A stretch of DNA of 62,702 bases from Acanthaster planci (lineage: Eukaryota; Echinodermata; Asteroidea; Valvatida; Acanthasteridae): positions 530,298 to 592,999 of the forward strand of contig NW_019091510.1 of assembly GCF_001949145.1 (NCBI RefSeq). Direction: 5' to 3'. The translations under genes were made by a program, and so were the position numbers. Position 1 is the first letter of the stretch; the number at the start of each line of letters is the position of its first letter. The notes beneath the pieces are model-generated. The model was not told the DNA's origin. It did not search any database and was given only the letters and a program-made list of their open reading frames with translations. Positions 27,801 through 37,394 of this stretch are shown one piece after another.

Positions 27801-29725
27801 AATAAACCTTCTGAACCTTTTTACGACTGAAAAATTCCCCTTAAGCCACTTGCAAAATGTACACATCAGTTTATTATTGTTAAAGGCATTTACCTCCCAC
27901 TCAACAGAAATAATAGTAAATCAATAAGAGTCTTAGAATTTTTACCGGAGGAAGAACCTCTGCTCAACAGTTCATGTAGTAACATTTAATTAAAAAAGTA
28001 AGTCAGTAAATTTCTTGAACATGTTCAGTGCGAGTTTTTCTATTTGTTTTTTTTTTAATTTTCTGTTCGGTTGAACATATTGATGCATGGACCGCCCAAT
28101 TAATGTACATAGCTGATTGGATGTCAATTCAGTGCAACAAATCAAAGCATGATTAATGCTTAAGACTACAACACTAAACTTTCACCGAAAAATATCTTGC
28201 TCATAAGCTGTGCTGCAAACTGGTCTAATTTTTGCTTTGTTTTGAGAATGGATCTATTATGATTATTGAAAATCAACTATAAGTCCCCTCCTACATCTGT
28301 GAGACAGATTTGACATGAAACCCTGCTGTGCATATATGCCTAACCTTTCTAACAGCATCTGGCTGTAATATTAGAGGACTGAAATTAATCTGCCCCTTTT
28401 CAAGGCAACAAGATCTTCTTTCAGGTTGGGGCAATAGTCATTCAGGACATAACACACATCCTGGCAGGGTTTAGCGGGTTAAATGTCTACCTGTAAATCC
28501 TCACACGTCAACTATCTTATATAAAAGAGGTTACAAAGGGCAGGATGCAAGGGAAAGCTGGGAGAGGCTGCATCAGTTTTCTACATGTGATATAACCAGT
28601 GACACTGCAGTAAGTTAAAAGTCAAAACATGTCATAGAAACTGTTGACCTTTCATCCAATGCATGTCATACATGTATTAAGTTTCCTTATAACTGGTATG
28701 TCCATTTTTGTAAAGGTATAACAGGGTATGTACATTCAGACAGGACAAAGTTTAAGCAGGACACGTTAACGAGAGCGCAACAAATGTACTATTTCCTAAA
28801 CAGGGAAATTCTCCTCATGAGTTTACTGGAAGCTTGCCTCTAAAACAAGGGAAAGCTTGCAGGCAAAATTGTTTTTCTGTAAAGGTTATGGTGCATACGT
28901 GCATGTATTTGAGAAACGAGGTTGAAGCAGTGAACTGCATGAAGTCTGTCAAGTGTTTGCTGTAGACTGCAGTACTTGACATGCAAACTACCTTTATATT
29001 CCAATTTTTATTCACCGTCCTCCAAATGGTATGTATTTGAGTATACTTTCACCTAGCAATGTACAAATGTATGATGAATAAAAAAAGAAAGCTTCAAAAT
29101 TGTACACTAGATGATGTTTCCAACAGTAGATCATAGTATGATGTAAGCAAACTGCCTTTATATTCCAATTTTTTATTCACTCTCCTCCAAATGGTAAGCA
29201 CTTAATCAAGTTGTATTTAAATATACTTTCACCTACATGCACCAATGTTCAAATGTATGATGAATCAAAAATAAAGCCTCAAAATACACTAGATGTTTTT
29301 TACAACAGACAATCACTGATTCACATTCATGGTCAGGGAGCATGGGACATAGCTCCATGCAAAGTCGGTAACAAGCTCTCTTCTCACAAGATCACGGTGT
29401 TAAACCTGTCATATGAAAACAACCCCAGACATCCTGAAAGGTTTGAGGTGAAGCCCACGTTTGCGATTTTCTGTCACAATTTGAAAGGGGCAACAAAAGT
29501 TCAAACTTTACCCAATTTGGCCAGGCTCGCAATCATGATCCAAACGCCAATCCCAAAGGGCACCTGAACTTCTTCCCACTCCAAGCTGACCACTTCATAG
29601 CGTAAGTGCTCCTCCGCACCCCGGCAACCACTCACATTACCGTACTCCTGTGCTGACACAAGCGTGACCAAGCAGAAGAGGACTACGCCGTGAGGGACCA
29701 CACTCTCCAAATGTCGATAAGCCAT
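3687..29725 (-). CDS. Na+/H+ exchanger, SLC9 plasma-membrane type (12 coding exons, about 754 aa)
   Basis: Electroneutral Na+/H+ antiporter that extrudes protons in exchange for sodium across the plasma membrane. Twelve exons were joined by hand; every donor starts GT, every acceptor ends AG, and all phases match. The start ATG (29725-29723) follows an in-frame stop, has A at -3 and G at +4, and opens a signal-like segment (residues 1-26). Family marks, in order: FFLFLLPPI near residue 119 (amiloride-sensitivity segment), [15 protein letters not shown] at about 224-230 with the ion-binding ND pair, [10 protein letters not shown] near 355, and YGGLRGA at about 421-427. A cytoplasmic tail from about residue 465 contains MYKPQRR and an acidic end. 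Domain order and tail match the SLC9A2/A3/A5 group better than the organellar exchangers; the exact orthologue is not settled. Introns hold many repeats; intron 1 (21345-29511) is the longest. Introns 5 to 11 show no other gene. Confidence 0.93.
4736..4955 (-). CDS. Na+/H+ exchanger exon 11 (basic tail)
   Basis: The phase-compatible acceptor is CTCTGCAG just before [13 protein letters not shown] second AG 16 bases further in (CCGTAG) would give a stop in the frame required. The 73 codons are rich in Arg, His and Lys, with SHKHNTKHK and [10 protein letters not shown]. Mammalian tails are also basic here but the sequence itself is not conserved, so confidence is lower. It ends in phase 1 before GTGGGT. 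Confidence 0.75.
6320..6923. mobile_element. TTAA-flanked element with 21-bp inverted ends
   Basis: Bounded by TTAA on both sides, with ends CCACTTCCTGCCGGGTG and the complement of CACCTGGCAGCAAGTGG. About 600 bases with no recognisable coding content. TTAA target duplication is the mark of piggyBac-type transposition. Lies in exchanger intron 10. Confidence 0.75.
7004..7142 (-). CDS. Na+/H+ exchanger exon 10
   Basis: After TGTACAG it completes a Ser and encodes [17 protein letters not shown] and [12 protein letters not shown], matching the CLDMQ and LYKPR motifs of the mammalian tail. It ends in phase 0 before GTAAGA. Confidence 0.88.
7756..7980 (-). CDS. Na+/H+ exchanger exon 9
   Basis: After TTCACAG it completes a Lys and encodes [16 protein letters not shown], then [19 protein letters not shown] and a Ser/Thr-rich end ([13 protein letters not shown]). 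This corresponds to the helical regulatory tail of SLC9A2/A3. It ends in phase 2 before GTAGGA. Confidence 0.92.
10019..10089 (-). CDS. Na+/H+ exchanger exon 8
   Basis: After acceptor CTGAAG it encodes [20 protein letters not shown] and then WRD, matching the family's HVLSAIEDISGQ...WRDKW stretch, a CHP-binding region in mammals. It ends in phase 2 before GTATGT. Confidence 0.92.
11243..11332 (-). CDS. Na+/H+ exchanger exon 7
   Basis: A 90-base phase 0 to phase 0 exon between AAATAG and GTAAGT. It encodes 30 codons beginning [16 protein letters not shown], the first part of the cytoplasmic tail just after the last helix (compare GLTIKPLVQWLKVKR in mammals). No long open frame marks this exon; it was found from the expected protein order. 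Confidence 0.93.
12802..13004 (-). CDS. Na+/H+ exchanger exon 6
   Basis: After CTGCAG it completes a Gly and encodes [15 protein letters not shown], then [20 protein letters not shown], the conserved Gly-Gly-Leu-Arg-Gly segment needed for transport, and the last membrane helix ending TVFIQ. It ends in phase 0 before GTAAGA. Confidence 0.95.
13864..14087 (-). CDS. Na+/H+ exchanger exon 5
   Basis: After TTGCAG it encodes [17 protein letters not shown] and then the conserved segment [13 protein letters not shown], followed by [14 protein letters not shown]. This equals the SETIIF-type membrane segment of mammalian exchangers. It ends in phase 1 before GTAAGC. Confidence 0.95.
16032..16288 (-). 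CDS. Na+/H+ exchanger exon 4
   Basis: Begins VLYRMFESF after acceptor GATAG, directly continuing DAVTV from exon 3. It encodes two membrane segments with [12 protein letters not shown] and the motif [19 protein letters not shown], typical of SLC9. It ends in phase 2 before GTAAGT. Confidence 0.95.
19391..19679 (-). CDS. Na+/H+ exchanger exon 3 (transport core)
   Basis: Starts after CATAG and encodes 96 codons from [10 protein letters not shown] to LLNDAVTV. It carries [19 protein letters not shown] and GESLLND, the most conserved part of the family, with the Asn-Asp pair that coordinates the ion. It ends in phase 0 before donor GTAAGC. The longer open frame reaching to 19867 is intron read-through. 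Confidence 0.96.
20662..20913. mobile_element. MITE with GGGTAATTCCAGAAATTAGG ends, copy 2
   Basis: Right end CCTAATTTCTGGAATTACCC is the exact complement of the family's left end. The left end has decayed to GGTCATTCCAGCAATTAGG. Lies in exchanger intron 2. Confidence 0.8.
21146..21344 (-). CDS. Na+/H+ exchanger exon 2
   Basis: Begins after TACAG and continues the split Gly of exon 1 into [14 protein letters not shown]. It encodes two membrane segments, including [15 protein letters not shown], the classical amiloride-sensitivity segment of SLC9 proteins. It ends in phase 2 before donor GTGAGA. Sixty-five whole codons. Confidence 0.93.
22141..22600. repeat. Diverged interspersed repeat, copy A
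   Basis: Collinear with 26244-26696 at modest identity: shared GAGTGC.TTTGCT.TGATGT, AAATTTGCT, GCTCATGAATATG.AAAT.TGCAT and AAAAC.ACC/CATCAAA. Non-coding, intron 1. Confidence 0.55.
23006..23240. mobile_element. MITE with GGCCATTTTCCAATACTC ends, copy 1
   Basis: Left end GGCCATTTTCCAATACTCGA and right end GAGTATTGCAAAATGGCC are inverted repeats of more than 20 bases. The interior shares CACAATCGRGGATTRRTTT with copy 2. No clear target duplication. Exchanger intron 1. Confidence 0.8.
23951..24425. repeat. Direct duplication in exchanger intron 1, copy 1
   Basis: From GAGAAACAAGGTTGAAGCAG to TTCTCACAAGATC, matching 28911-29393 at high identity. Inside, a unit with TCCAAATGGTATGTA and TATACTTTCACCT occurs twice. 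The flanking string CTGCATTTACAT.GGCTATG occurs on both sides of this copy. Confidence 0.85.
25675..26064 (+). mobile_element. tRNA-derived SINE with ATT tail
   Basis: The 5' part is tRNA-like, with an A-box-like TTGGCAAGGTAGTT and a B box GGTTCAAATCC at 25730-25740. A unique body follows, then a 3' end GCACTTTATAAATGAATAAA and a (ATT)n run from about 26036, the type of tail shared with LINE partners. It lies in intron 1 of the exchanger. Boundaries are approximate; no target duplication was recognised. Confidence 0.75.
26244..26696. repeat. Diverged interspersed repeat, copy B
   Basis: Partner of 22141-22600, same strand. No terminal inverted repeats were seen, so the class is unknown. Confidence 0.55.
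26748..26971. mobile_element. TTAA-flanked MITE, CCCTAACCTTCCC family, copy 1
   Basis: TTAA then CCCTAACCTTCCC at the left, and GGGGAGTTAGGG then TTAA at the right, about 224 bases. Ends agree with the copy at 37615. Non-coding. Confidence 0.8.
28911..29393. repeat. Direct duplication in exchanger intron 1, copy 2
   Basis: Second copy of the 23951-24425 block, in the same orientation. It ends about 120 bases from exon 1 of the exchanger. Confidence 0.85.
29512..29725 (-). CDS. Na+/H+ exchanger exon 1
   Basis: Encodes the signal-like N-terminus, a possible N-glycosylation site NVSG (residue 30), the juxtamembrane motif [18 protein letters not shown] and ASLAKLG, which is the standard SLC9 entry into the first conserved membrane segment. 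It ends in phase 1 before donor GTAAAG. An acceptor-like CAG lies about 27 bases upstream of the ATG, so the 5' UTR is probably continued in an upstream exon. Confidence 0.9.
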
Positions 29726-30172
29726 CTTCAGCACAGTTTCAATGGGCCGTTTACTGATGGAATGTCAGCATACTGCCGGGAAATTGTTTTTTGAGGACTT
29801 GGCAAAATTATGGACAAGCACTGGACATCTGGTGAAGAAAATCAGAGAAATCAGATCGTTGTTATGCACCGGATCAAAGGACTTCAATTGTCAAATTCAA
29901 TACAGAGAGTCATCTGTTTAAATTTTAATAGTAAATCAATAAACATATCAATCAAGGAATGCATTCAACGTTTGACAGATAAAAATTCTGAACAAATCCT
30001 GATGAAGTGTATTCAAGTACTTGACAAACGTCTTTGCATGTTTGACTAAATGACTTGACTAAAAAATGGCTGCAAATCTCAACCTAGACTTAAAATGTCA
30101 CACTTTTTGGGGTTACATGTAATTCCATAATAAAAGGTTATCAGAAGAATAACTCTTTAAATATGTTCAGTT

Positions 30173-30216
30173 GGCAAAATCAGAAAGAAGTGATGGCAAA
30201 ATCAGAAAGAAGTGAT
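30173..30216. repeat. 22-bp unit in two exact tandem copies
   Basis: GGCAAAATCAGAAAGAAGTG plus AT occurs twice in a row. No further meaning seen. Confidence 0.85.
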
Positions 30217-30927
30217 GACAAATTTAGGCCAACTTCATTCACAGATAAGCCTTTTGATTTTCACTAAAATCTGGATTTGAACAATTAAAAATACTTAAGT
30301 CTACAAGAAAAGACCAAATTCTGTGAATCTCCTGACAGTTCACCTGTTTTAATTAAGCAAAATGTTTTCACTACATTGCAAAATTATTTACCGTATGCCC
30401 CTCCCCAACAAAATGTTAATCGTGATTCATGAACTGTCCAAGCTCATTACGTACTAGCTTGAACACCATGCACTTGTACATGAACACGTATCATCTAATG
30501 ATGATGAATAGAGACTACATTCAGACACTTGAAAGCCACTACAAATATGCCCAGCATCAACACTTGACAATCCAATAGGCCTATAGCCTTGCATCTACTG
30601 GCCATGCACACTCCACACCATGAGGCGTTAACCAGTGCATTACATAACAGGCTCCCTCTTACAAGTCTGCTATCCACTGTGCCTGAATGGATCTATCAAA
30701 CCCACCTAACATTTTCTTCATGGTAGATTTCTATGGGTACATACAGTACATGCACGGTGCATTCCGACCATATTCCCAAGATGCATTTGCGGAATGTGGA
30801 CAGCAATATAAATCATTGCTCAGCAATGATACACTCAGAATACATGCATTATGTGCCAGTCATGCCCTTCTACTGTTCCGTTCCCTCCTAAACTCAGCCT
30901 GCATACTGCATTCATTAACAGATCAGG

Positions 30928-30968
30928 GGAGGGAAGGGGGAGGGGGAAGAAGGGGAGGAGGGGGAGGA
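30928..30968 (+). repeat. G-rich purine tract
   Basis: About 40 bases of GGGAGGG, GGGGGA and GGGGAGGAGG units, with at least four G runs. Could fold as a G-quadruplex. It lies upstream of exchanger exon 1, inside the probable first intron. Confidence 0.7.
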
Positions 30969-32249
30969 TGAGAGCTATGCAATTTCTTTTACTATTTCCA
31001 TGTCCCTTCCAGTAAGCATGAAATTGTCTGATCCCTCGTGAAAGGTTACACAAAAATCTTCTAGACCCCCCAAATTCCCCCCCCCAAAATTAGTTCTGGA
31101 TCCACCCTTACCTTTATACCTCTATTGCAGTTTCAGAGTGAAGGAAAGTGACTAACTGTTTTTAACATTACAAGCAGAAGAAACCCTGATTCTACTGTAC
31201 ATGTATCCAAAGTAAATTTTCTTATTCGATTCTATCCAGTTGAAGTAAAGTTGGGTTAAAAAAGAGGCCTATATTACATGTACAAGGAGCCATGAGTGCT
31301 GAAGGAAAGATTTCACTTAGCGACTATCATACCCTCTCCATTTAAAAGTAAAAAGAAACAGGAAACAGCAATTTCGGGCAAATAACCGATTGTCCCTGAT
31401 CACAACAAAGGTAGATGGTACACCCGTAATATGATCATTCAAGGGTGAAATCTAGGGGAAAGTGATTTACAAATTAGTTTGCACAACAGCTAATCTAACA
31501 CATACTCTCTGGACTACAAGTGCATGTATTTTACACCAACATACAGGTACATTGTGCCAGTACATGAGACACAATGAGTGCAGAAAATTGTTGGGTGGAC
31601 TGCACATTCTCAATGCTCTTTCTCTATTTTTTTTAAACTGAATTAGTTGCACAAAGCAGTGTCTGAGCATTGCTACAGCTACATGCACATGTAAATGTAT
31701 AAGGGAAGACATTAGGAAAGAAATGGTACATGAAAATCAATCAGTCACACCAGTAATGCACGTACATTGTTTCATGATAAATGTAACCTATTTGATGAGC
31801 ACAGCTTTCTGTGCAGTCTTATAATTACAACCCAGCAATCCACATACAGAATGTACCTGTGCTCAATCAATATAGTGCCTACTGCAATACTGAATGCAAT
31901 TCTCATCTGCTGAGTTAATTAGTAGAATCAGTAAACCCAACATTTGGCATAATATTAACTGCCTCTTCACACAAATGGGCATGGAAAGATATACATGTAT
32001 GGATGCAGCATGACATCATGTGCATGCATAAACCCAATGAGACTGGTCTGAACAATGCCAAGTGTTTTCTGAGTGAACACTTGAATATTTTCACTGCTAA
32101 ATTTGACTTTTTTTTATGTTACTGCTTTCACTGAAATGGTCAATACATATTCATGTAGGTCACTACGAGGAAATAGTGGCATCTGTTAATGGATTTCTTT
32201 CCATAGGCACATTTATGTAGATATATCTAGACATTTTGGGTGGGAGGGG

Positions 32250-33100
32250 GTGTTTTACCAACGACTTGAACGAGTGCCCATCAAGCATTTCTAGCACCGG
32301 CGTGCAGGGCCGCCAAGTGTAACACTGTTACTGGGACAAGGTCAAAATCCAAAAATTCGAAATTTTTTAGTCGTTGGAGAAGTGCGCACTTATTGAATTT
32401 AATCCGTAGATAAACATACAGAAAAACATGGTTACTCCATCGGCATGATTAGCTTAAGCTTTGTTGTTTTACGGACACGTTCCACGAATCATGGTAAGGA
32501 ACGACACATCGTCAACTTGGCAAGTTGACCACATGGCATTGTGATTTTCTCTGGACTGGTCGACTTCAATCGGAACACGAACCATTCAAAAACTAACAGT
32601 CATCAGCCCACAAAATAGATATCCTGTGGCTAAAAACTTACCAAACTGCGCCTGTTTCTCGCACAGAGTAAGTTAATGCGACTCTCACGCTGGGGAGACA
32701 CTTCACTGCATTTCCGCCTCAACTACCACACCTCCTCATCAGCTAGAGTCAGTGGACCGAATGAGAATGCAAAGTGACAGTGCTGTACATGACGTACGCG
32801 TCAAGTGTGTACCATGTACATGTACACATACGACTGCACGTGCTCAGTGAGTGGTGACAGGGCGTTACATAAACGAGAGCTCAGGGGGAGGGGAAAGTCC
32901 CCCAGATTGTGTAGCACTCATATTAACAAACTGCGTTGCTCGTTCCAGTTGTCAGAAAGGGAGAATCTCATTCAGACGGCCGATTGCATCAATAAAATTG
33001 CCAGGGCAGCGGCGCTTCCCCACTCACTGGTCCGCTGATCAAACATTACTAATTATTCCATAGAAATACCTAAGTCGCGCTTTGAACGTTGACAGACAGT
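32250..33100 (-). promoter_or_regulatory. Probable promoter region of the Na+/H+ exchanger
   Basis: CpG and GC content rise here compared with the AT-rich surroundings, and a TGACGTACGCGTC run with a CRE-like TGACGT lies near 32790. It sits upstream of the candidate first exon. No TATA box or initiator could be fixed. Confidence 0.3.
32642..32740 (-). other. Candidate non-coding first exon of the Na+/H+ exchanger
   Basis: On the minus strand a CpG-containing stretch ends in TTTG before GTAAGT, a strong donor at 32641-32636. The matching acceptor would be CCATCAG just upstream of the ATG in exon 1. The upstream boundary is unknown; 32740 is only nominal. Inference from splice signals and base composition. 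Confidence 0.35.
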
Positions 33101-34254
33101 TTTGAAAAAAAAATTTCAGCTTGCCCCCACCTAAAACCTGGATACACTAACTGGATTAGTCCAGAAAACAAAATACAATCAGTGATTGGGATAATACGAT
33201 ACACGTGCACTCTTATCCGCGACTAAATTCGTAATTATGTACATTATAACAACAAACTAGAACACGTATTGTCATTAAAGTAACACGCAGAATCATAACA
33301 ATTTTGTCAGCACAAATTTACGGGACATTTCCTCAGTAGAAAGGAAAAACAGAGGTTTAAATGAAAAGGATGCAAGATAAACACACAAGGACCAAAAATC
33401 AAACTAAGAAGAGAAATCAAATCACAAGGATATAATTAATAAATCAAAAACCCAATCGAGCATTTTAGCAACACTATCTGTAACATCAACAGGTTTATAA
33501 TGACAGACGCATTGGATTTCACTCAGTGCACTAGGAAAGGTGGAGCATTAAACTAAATCTTCAAGTACAGTAATCCTTCCTTCAAGGCATTGATTAAAAA
33601 AAAACAGAAACAACGGCCAATCATAACATTAAAAAAACCGAATCGAAACAAAAACTTAAGGGAAAAAATCAGTGAAAAAGGGAAGAATTTTAAATGGAAA
33701 GTGTGCTAAAACTAACTGAAATAGCCCCAACCCAATGCCCGCGGTTAATAACGGTTATGCGGTGAAGTTTTGGCACAGCATTTATATTTAATTTTTAGAT
33801 GTTTCCTCCTGATCCAAGTTATTTAATTGGGACTTTTGGTGGGCAGGGGTGGTGGCGATTCCTTTCTACAAAGGCAAAAATATTGTGGCACTGCCAAAGT
33901 AAGTAGATGATAGAATTAAATTAGAATATTAGGCTTGGTGGACCTTCTTTGGACTTCAAATCATCTATGTTCCTGCTATAAAATATAGATAAGAAATAAA
34001 CACTATTAAATGCGTAAAACTCCCATTAAACGGCAACCCACTCTCATCGACCCCCAGTTTAGTTCCAGGGACAATCTTTTAAAAAGTTCCATTCATGGCA
34101 AACAAATACAGAGCGATGCTTTTATTTACACCTGTGGAAACTCGTTACATAGAGAAAGTGTACAGTCAACGCATAAAATAATTGAGGGCGCCCCGCAAGA
34201 TCAACGGTCAGCCCAAAGTCTCTATGGTCGAGTTCGGGCGTGTGTTCTTGACCA

Positions 34255-34496
34255 GGGCCGTTTTCCAATACTCAACTTCGGCTCCGTTTCAGGCTTCAAC
34301 TGTTTTTTAACTAGCTGCCTTTGAAGCTGTAAGCGCAGTAATTAGTCTTATATTGCCACAAATTATCCAATAAGATGCAAGAATACCAAAAATCACAGTA
34401 ATCCAATTTAATTTAAACGCTTCAGGCCCACAATCGGGGATTGATTTTGGGAACGAAGCCTGATACGGAGACGAAGTGAGTATTCAAAAACGGCCC
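34255..34496. mobile_element. MITE with GGCCGTTTTCCAATACTC ends, copy 2
   Basis: Left end GGGCCGTTTTCCAATACTCA and right end GAGTATTCAAAAACGGCCC. Interior order matches the copy at 23006, with moderate divergence. Lies between the exchanger and NOP10. Confidence 0.8.
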
Positions 34497-35178
34497 GGGT
34501 TTCTCTTTTTTTTTGCGCTCGAACGGCGGGAGGGAACACGACTCAAGAACACTGTTCTCGGAACGGGATCACACACCACCGCCTCCTCGTCAAGGTTTTC
34601 ACACGCGAAAATTCGTGAGATTTTGATTTTTGAACAGCTGCAAAAAGTAGAGAGATGGTTTACAAAGCCAGAGACAATGGGAAGTTTTGCAAAATTAACA
34701 TTAATCACTTTTCATAACACAGAAATGAATGTTCCTGTTTAAACAGAAAAGAATTCAGCCCAGTGATCCAAACATTAAGTCTCAAATAACGTTCAAAAAA
34801 CCCCTGTAATGTCGGCTTGCATGTTATCGTTCCCAGACATTTCAATGGGGCTTGAATAAGTGCACTGGCACTGCACCCTACAGACTTTCTACACGCGGTT
34901 GAGGGCGCGCAGCCTTGTCAACTGACCAAATAACGGAATCCAAAGGACATCGTTAAGCATACCCCTTTCTATTTACACAGTATTCCTGAAAAACTACAAC
35001 TCTCGAAGATGTTAACAACACACACTAACCCATATTTGGATTTTCATTTCATAACGTCATGGAGTTTTCAAGGCTTGCCAGTACAAATGTACACCTCGCA
35101 TAAATCTCACTGAATCTCGGATTTGAAACATTACATGATGGACTAGGGGTGCAAGAGAGGTTCGTCGGAACACCACAT

Positions 35179-35371
35179 GAAATCGATCTCTTCTAGAAAT
35201 GTGGTGGTTCCGAGAAGAACCGGCAAGTGGGAACTCTGAATTTTGACCAGGATGCTCTGGTCATTCCTATTCTCAGTCCCGAGGATAACCAGACCATCCT
35301 GGTTGCACCATCAAGTTTCAATTCACCGGTGCTTCTTAGAACCACCACTCTCCTAGAAGAGATAGATTCCA
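35179..35371. repeat. Imperfect inverted repeat of about 190 bp (long hairpin)
   Basis: The left arm starts GAAATCGATCTCTTCTAG and the right arm ends CTAGAAGAGATAGATTCC. Arms also pair at GTGGTGGTTC/GAACCACCAC and ACCAGGATGCTCTGGT/ACCAGACCATCCTGGT, around a loop of roughly 13 bases near 35275. Some internal mismatches and bulges. Non-coding. Confidence 0.75.
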
Positions 35372-36746
35372 CGTATTGAACCCGCAAACCTTTTCAGTTA
35401 TTAAAACTAACCACACTGTCCATTTTAGGTATGCGCCTGACCACCTCAGACTTTCGGAATATTCAGGAAAAAGGGCTCTGAATACGAAAACCCCTATCTT
35501 TACTATTTGTCAATAGTTTACAAAACTTCAGGTTTCTGAGAAGATGAAACTGTAGAGTTCTGTGCGTCTCGGACGTATGTCACCATTGTGAGTCTCGAGT
35601 CACTTAGCAGAGGGTGGATTCCAAATTCGGTAATGGGATGGGAGGTTCCAGATTTTGTAATGATTGGGGGGGGGGTTCAATCAACCAATTACAAGCCTTC
35701 TATTGAAAACAGATGCCCCCAATAAAAATAACAATCAGGTCTGTCTTAAATATTTGTTTCATTGGTTTATGCAAAGTTACAAGCTTTATTATTGTAGGTC
35801 TCACAGCAAGTTTACAGCTACAAAAAAATGCTGTGGGAAGATTTTACCAATAGTTATAGACAGTCTTCCATACCGACAAGAACTTTGAATGTCAAAGTGC
35901 CAAGAATGCTGATGGCAAACTCAACATCACATCCTGTCCACATCCACACGTACAACCACATGTACTTTCACTGAAACTTTACGTCAATATCAAATTACCT
36001 CACTTAATACTAAATTCCTGGGGCTAGGTTGGGTTGGCTTTCGAGATGTCAACATACAGTGTATGAAATGGGTGACCCGTGAGTCAAGTCAAAGTAAGAA
36101 GTGGAACTAGGCAAATTATCTTGTTCTAACCAGAACCTCGTTATAATAAAGAACTGGAAAACAAGGAGAAATATTGAAGAGACTTGGGACTGAAAAGATA
36201 CTCTTTACAGTGTTTTGATCTGACAAGAGTGTTCTTTACATTCAGGGTTGCCTATTTAGAGAACATGAATACATCAGAATAGACAATATAGGTATTGTAT
36301 GACTATAGAAAAATATACTGCCAGAATTTTTCTTTAACCTTGTCCATTTCTTGGGTGAACTGAATACACCATCATTTTGTTGTAACTATGCAGCCAAAAT
36401 CTGTAAAACTCATAAAAAGCTCAGGTCTCAAACTGCTTCTGAAACTAACAAATCTTATCATTAACATCCATGTACATGTAAACTTTTCATCAAAACTGCA
36501 AAATATCTGCTATTCTTTCCTTCCAAATGACAATGCCAGATAACATGATTTCAAAGGGTATTTAACAACATCCAGGTCTCCAAGTATGACTTTCAATTAC
36601 CTACATCAGGCTTTCCCTAGCTCTGGCTAGGAAGATGGCCGTGTTACTCACTGATAAAATTCAACAACCATTGAAACTTACTGGTAAAGGGAAGCGTCTG
36701 TGCAAAGCATTACCCATGCATTTTAATTCTTGACACTGATCCCTTT

Positions 36747-36813
36747 TTAACCCTAACCATGCTGAACCCACCAAGGTTATGCAGGATTTCAATGGTTCCT
36801 AGAGGGTTAGGGT
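36747..36813. mobile_element. Short degenerate copy of the CCCTAACC family
   Basis: TTAA followed by CCCTAACCATGC, and about 65 bases later GGGTTAGGG without an intact second TTAA. Probably an internally deleted member, about 0.5 kb beyond NOP10's stop. Confidence 0.5.
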
Positions 36814-37296
36814 TGCATGTACAGCATTGACTGTACCAGTCTGTTAATTTGTTACTGTATTCAAGGAGGCAACTAATTGACAGTTGTGACTGCATTCACG
36901 GAAGTGTCGGTTGCATGTTGCAATCGAAGAGTGATGACTTTGAAGACCTCCCCCCTCTCTTCAGATTGGGACCTTCTACTCGTTGCCTTGCCATTGGTGA
37001 GACTTGTACGCATGGTGGAAATGAATTTCATGGGAAATAAACATTCATCTCCAACCAACTGGATGATTTGACAGGTGGGACCAGGTTCTTCTGTGGCAGA
37101 AGGGAGTGGAGGTAATAGGGAAGGTGGGAGACATGTTGGGTCCAACGTGAATCACCAAAAGCTGACTTCTTTCATTTTCTCCCCGAGTTCCCACCCTGCT
37201 CTGGTCAGTTCTACCATGATGAGCAGCTCTCTATGTACAAGCACATGATGAATCCTGCTCCACCGTGCGACTGGTCTGCATGGTAGCAGACCAGTT

Positions 37297-37394
37297 TTAG
37301 TAGACGGGCTTGGGTTTTTGTGTTAGAAGCTGTCCAAATCGCTTCTTGATGGTAACCCTTTCCCTTGAATACTTGTCATCAGGAGAAAACCTCA
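37297..37394 (-). CDS. NOP10: NOP10 exon 3
   Basis: After a T-rich tract and CAG it encodes V, then [20 protein letters not shown] and the end QKPKPVY before TAA. The basic KKRF helix is the dyskerin and RNA contact region. No AATAAA on this strand lies within the next few hundred bases. Confidence 0.95.

Larger units (their letters stand above)
29750..32600. other. Probable 5' UTR intron of the exchanger
   Basis: AT-rich; only short frames with no family match. Contains the 22-bp tandem pair and the G-rich tract. It would be the first intron if the non-coding exon at 32642 is real. Confidence 0.4.
33101..37296. other. Intergenic DNA between the exchanger and NOP10
   Basis: No coding exon recognised. 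Holds a MITE (34255-34496), the long hairpin (35179-35371) and a short TTAA element (36747-36813). Telomere-like CCCTAA strings here belong to the inverted ends of elements. Confidence 0.6.
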
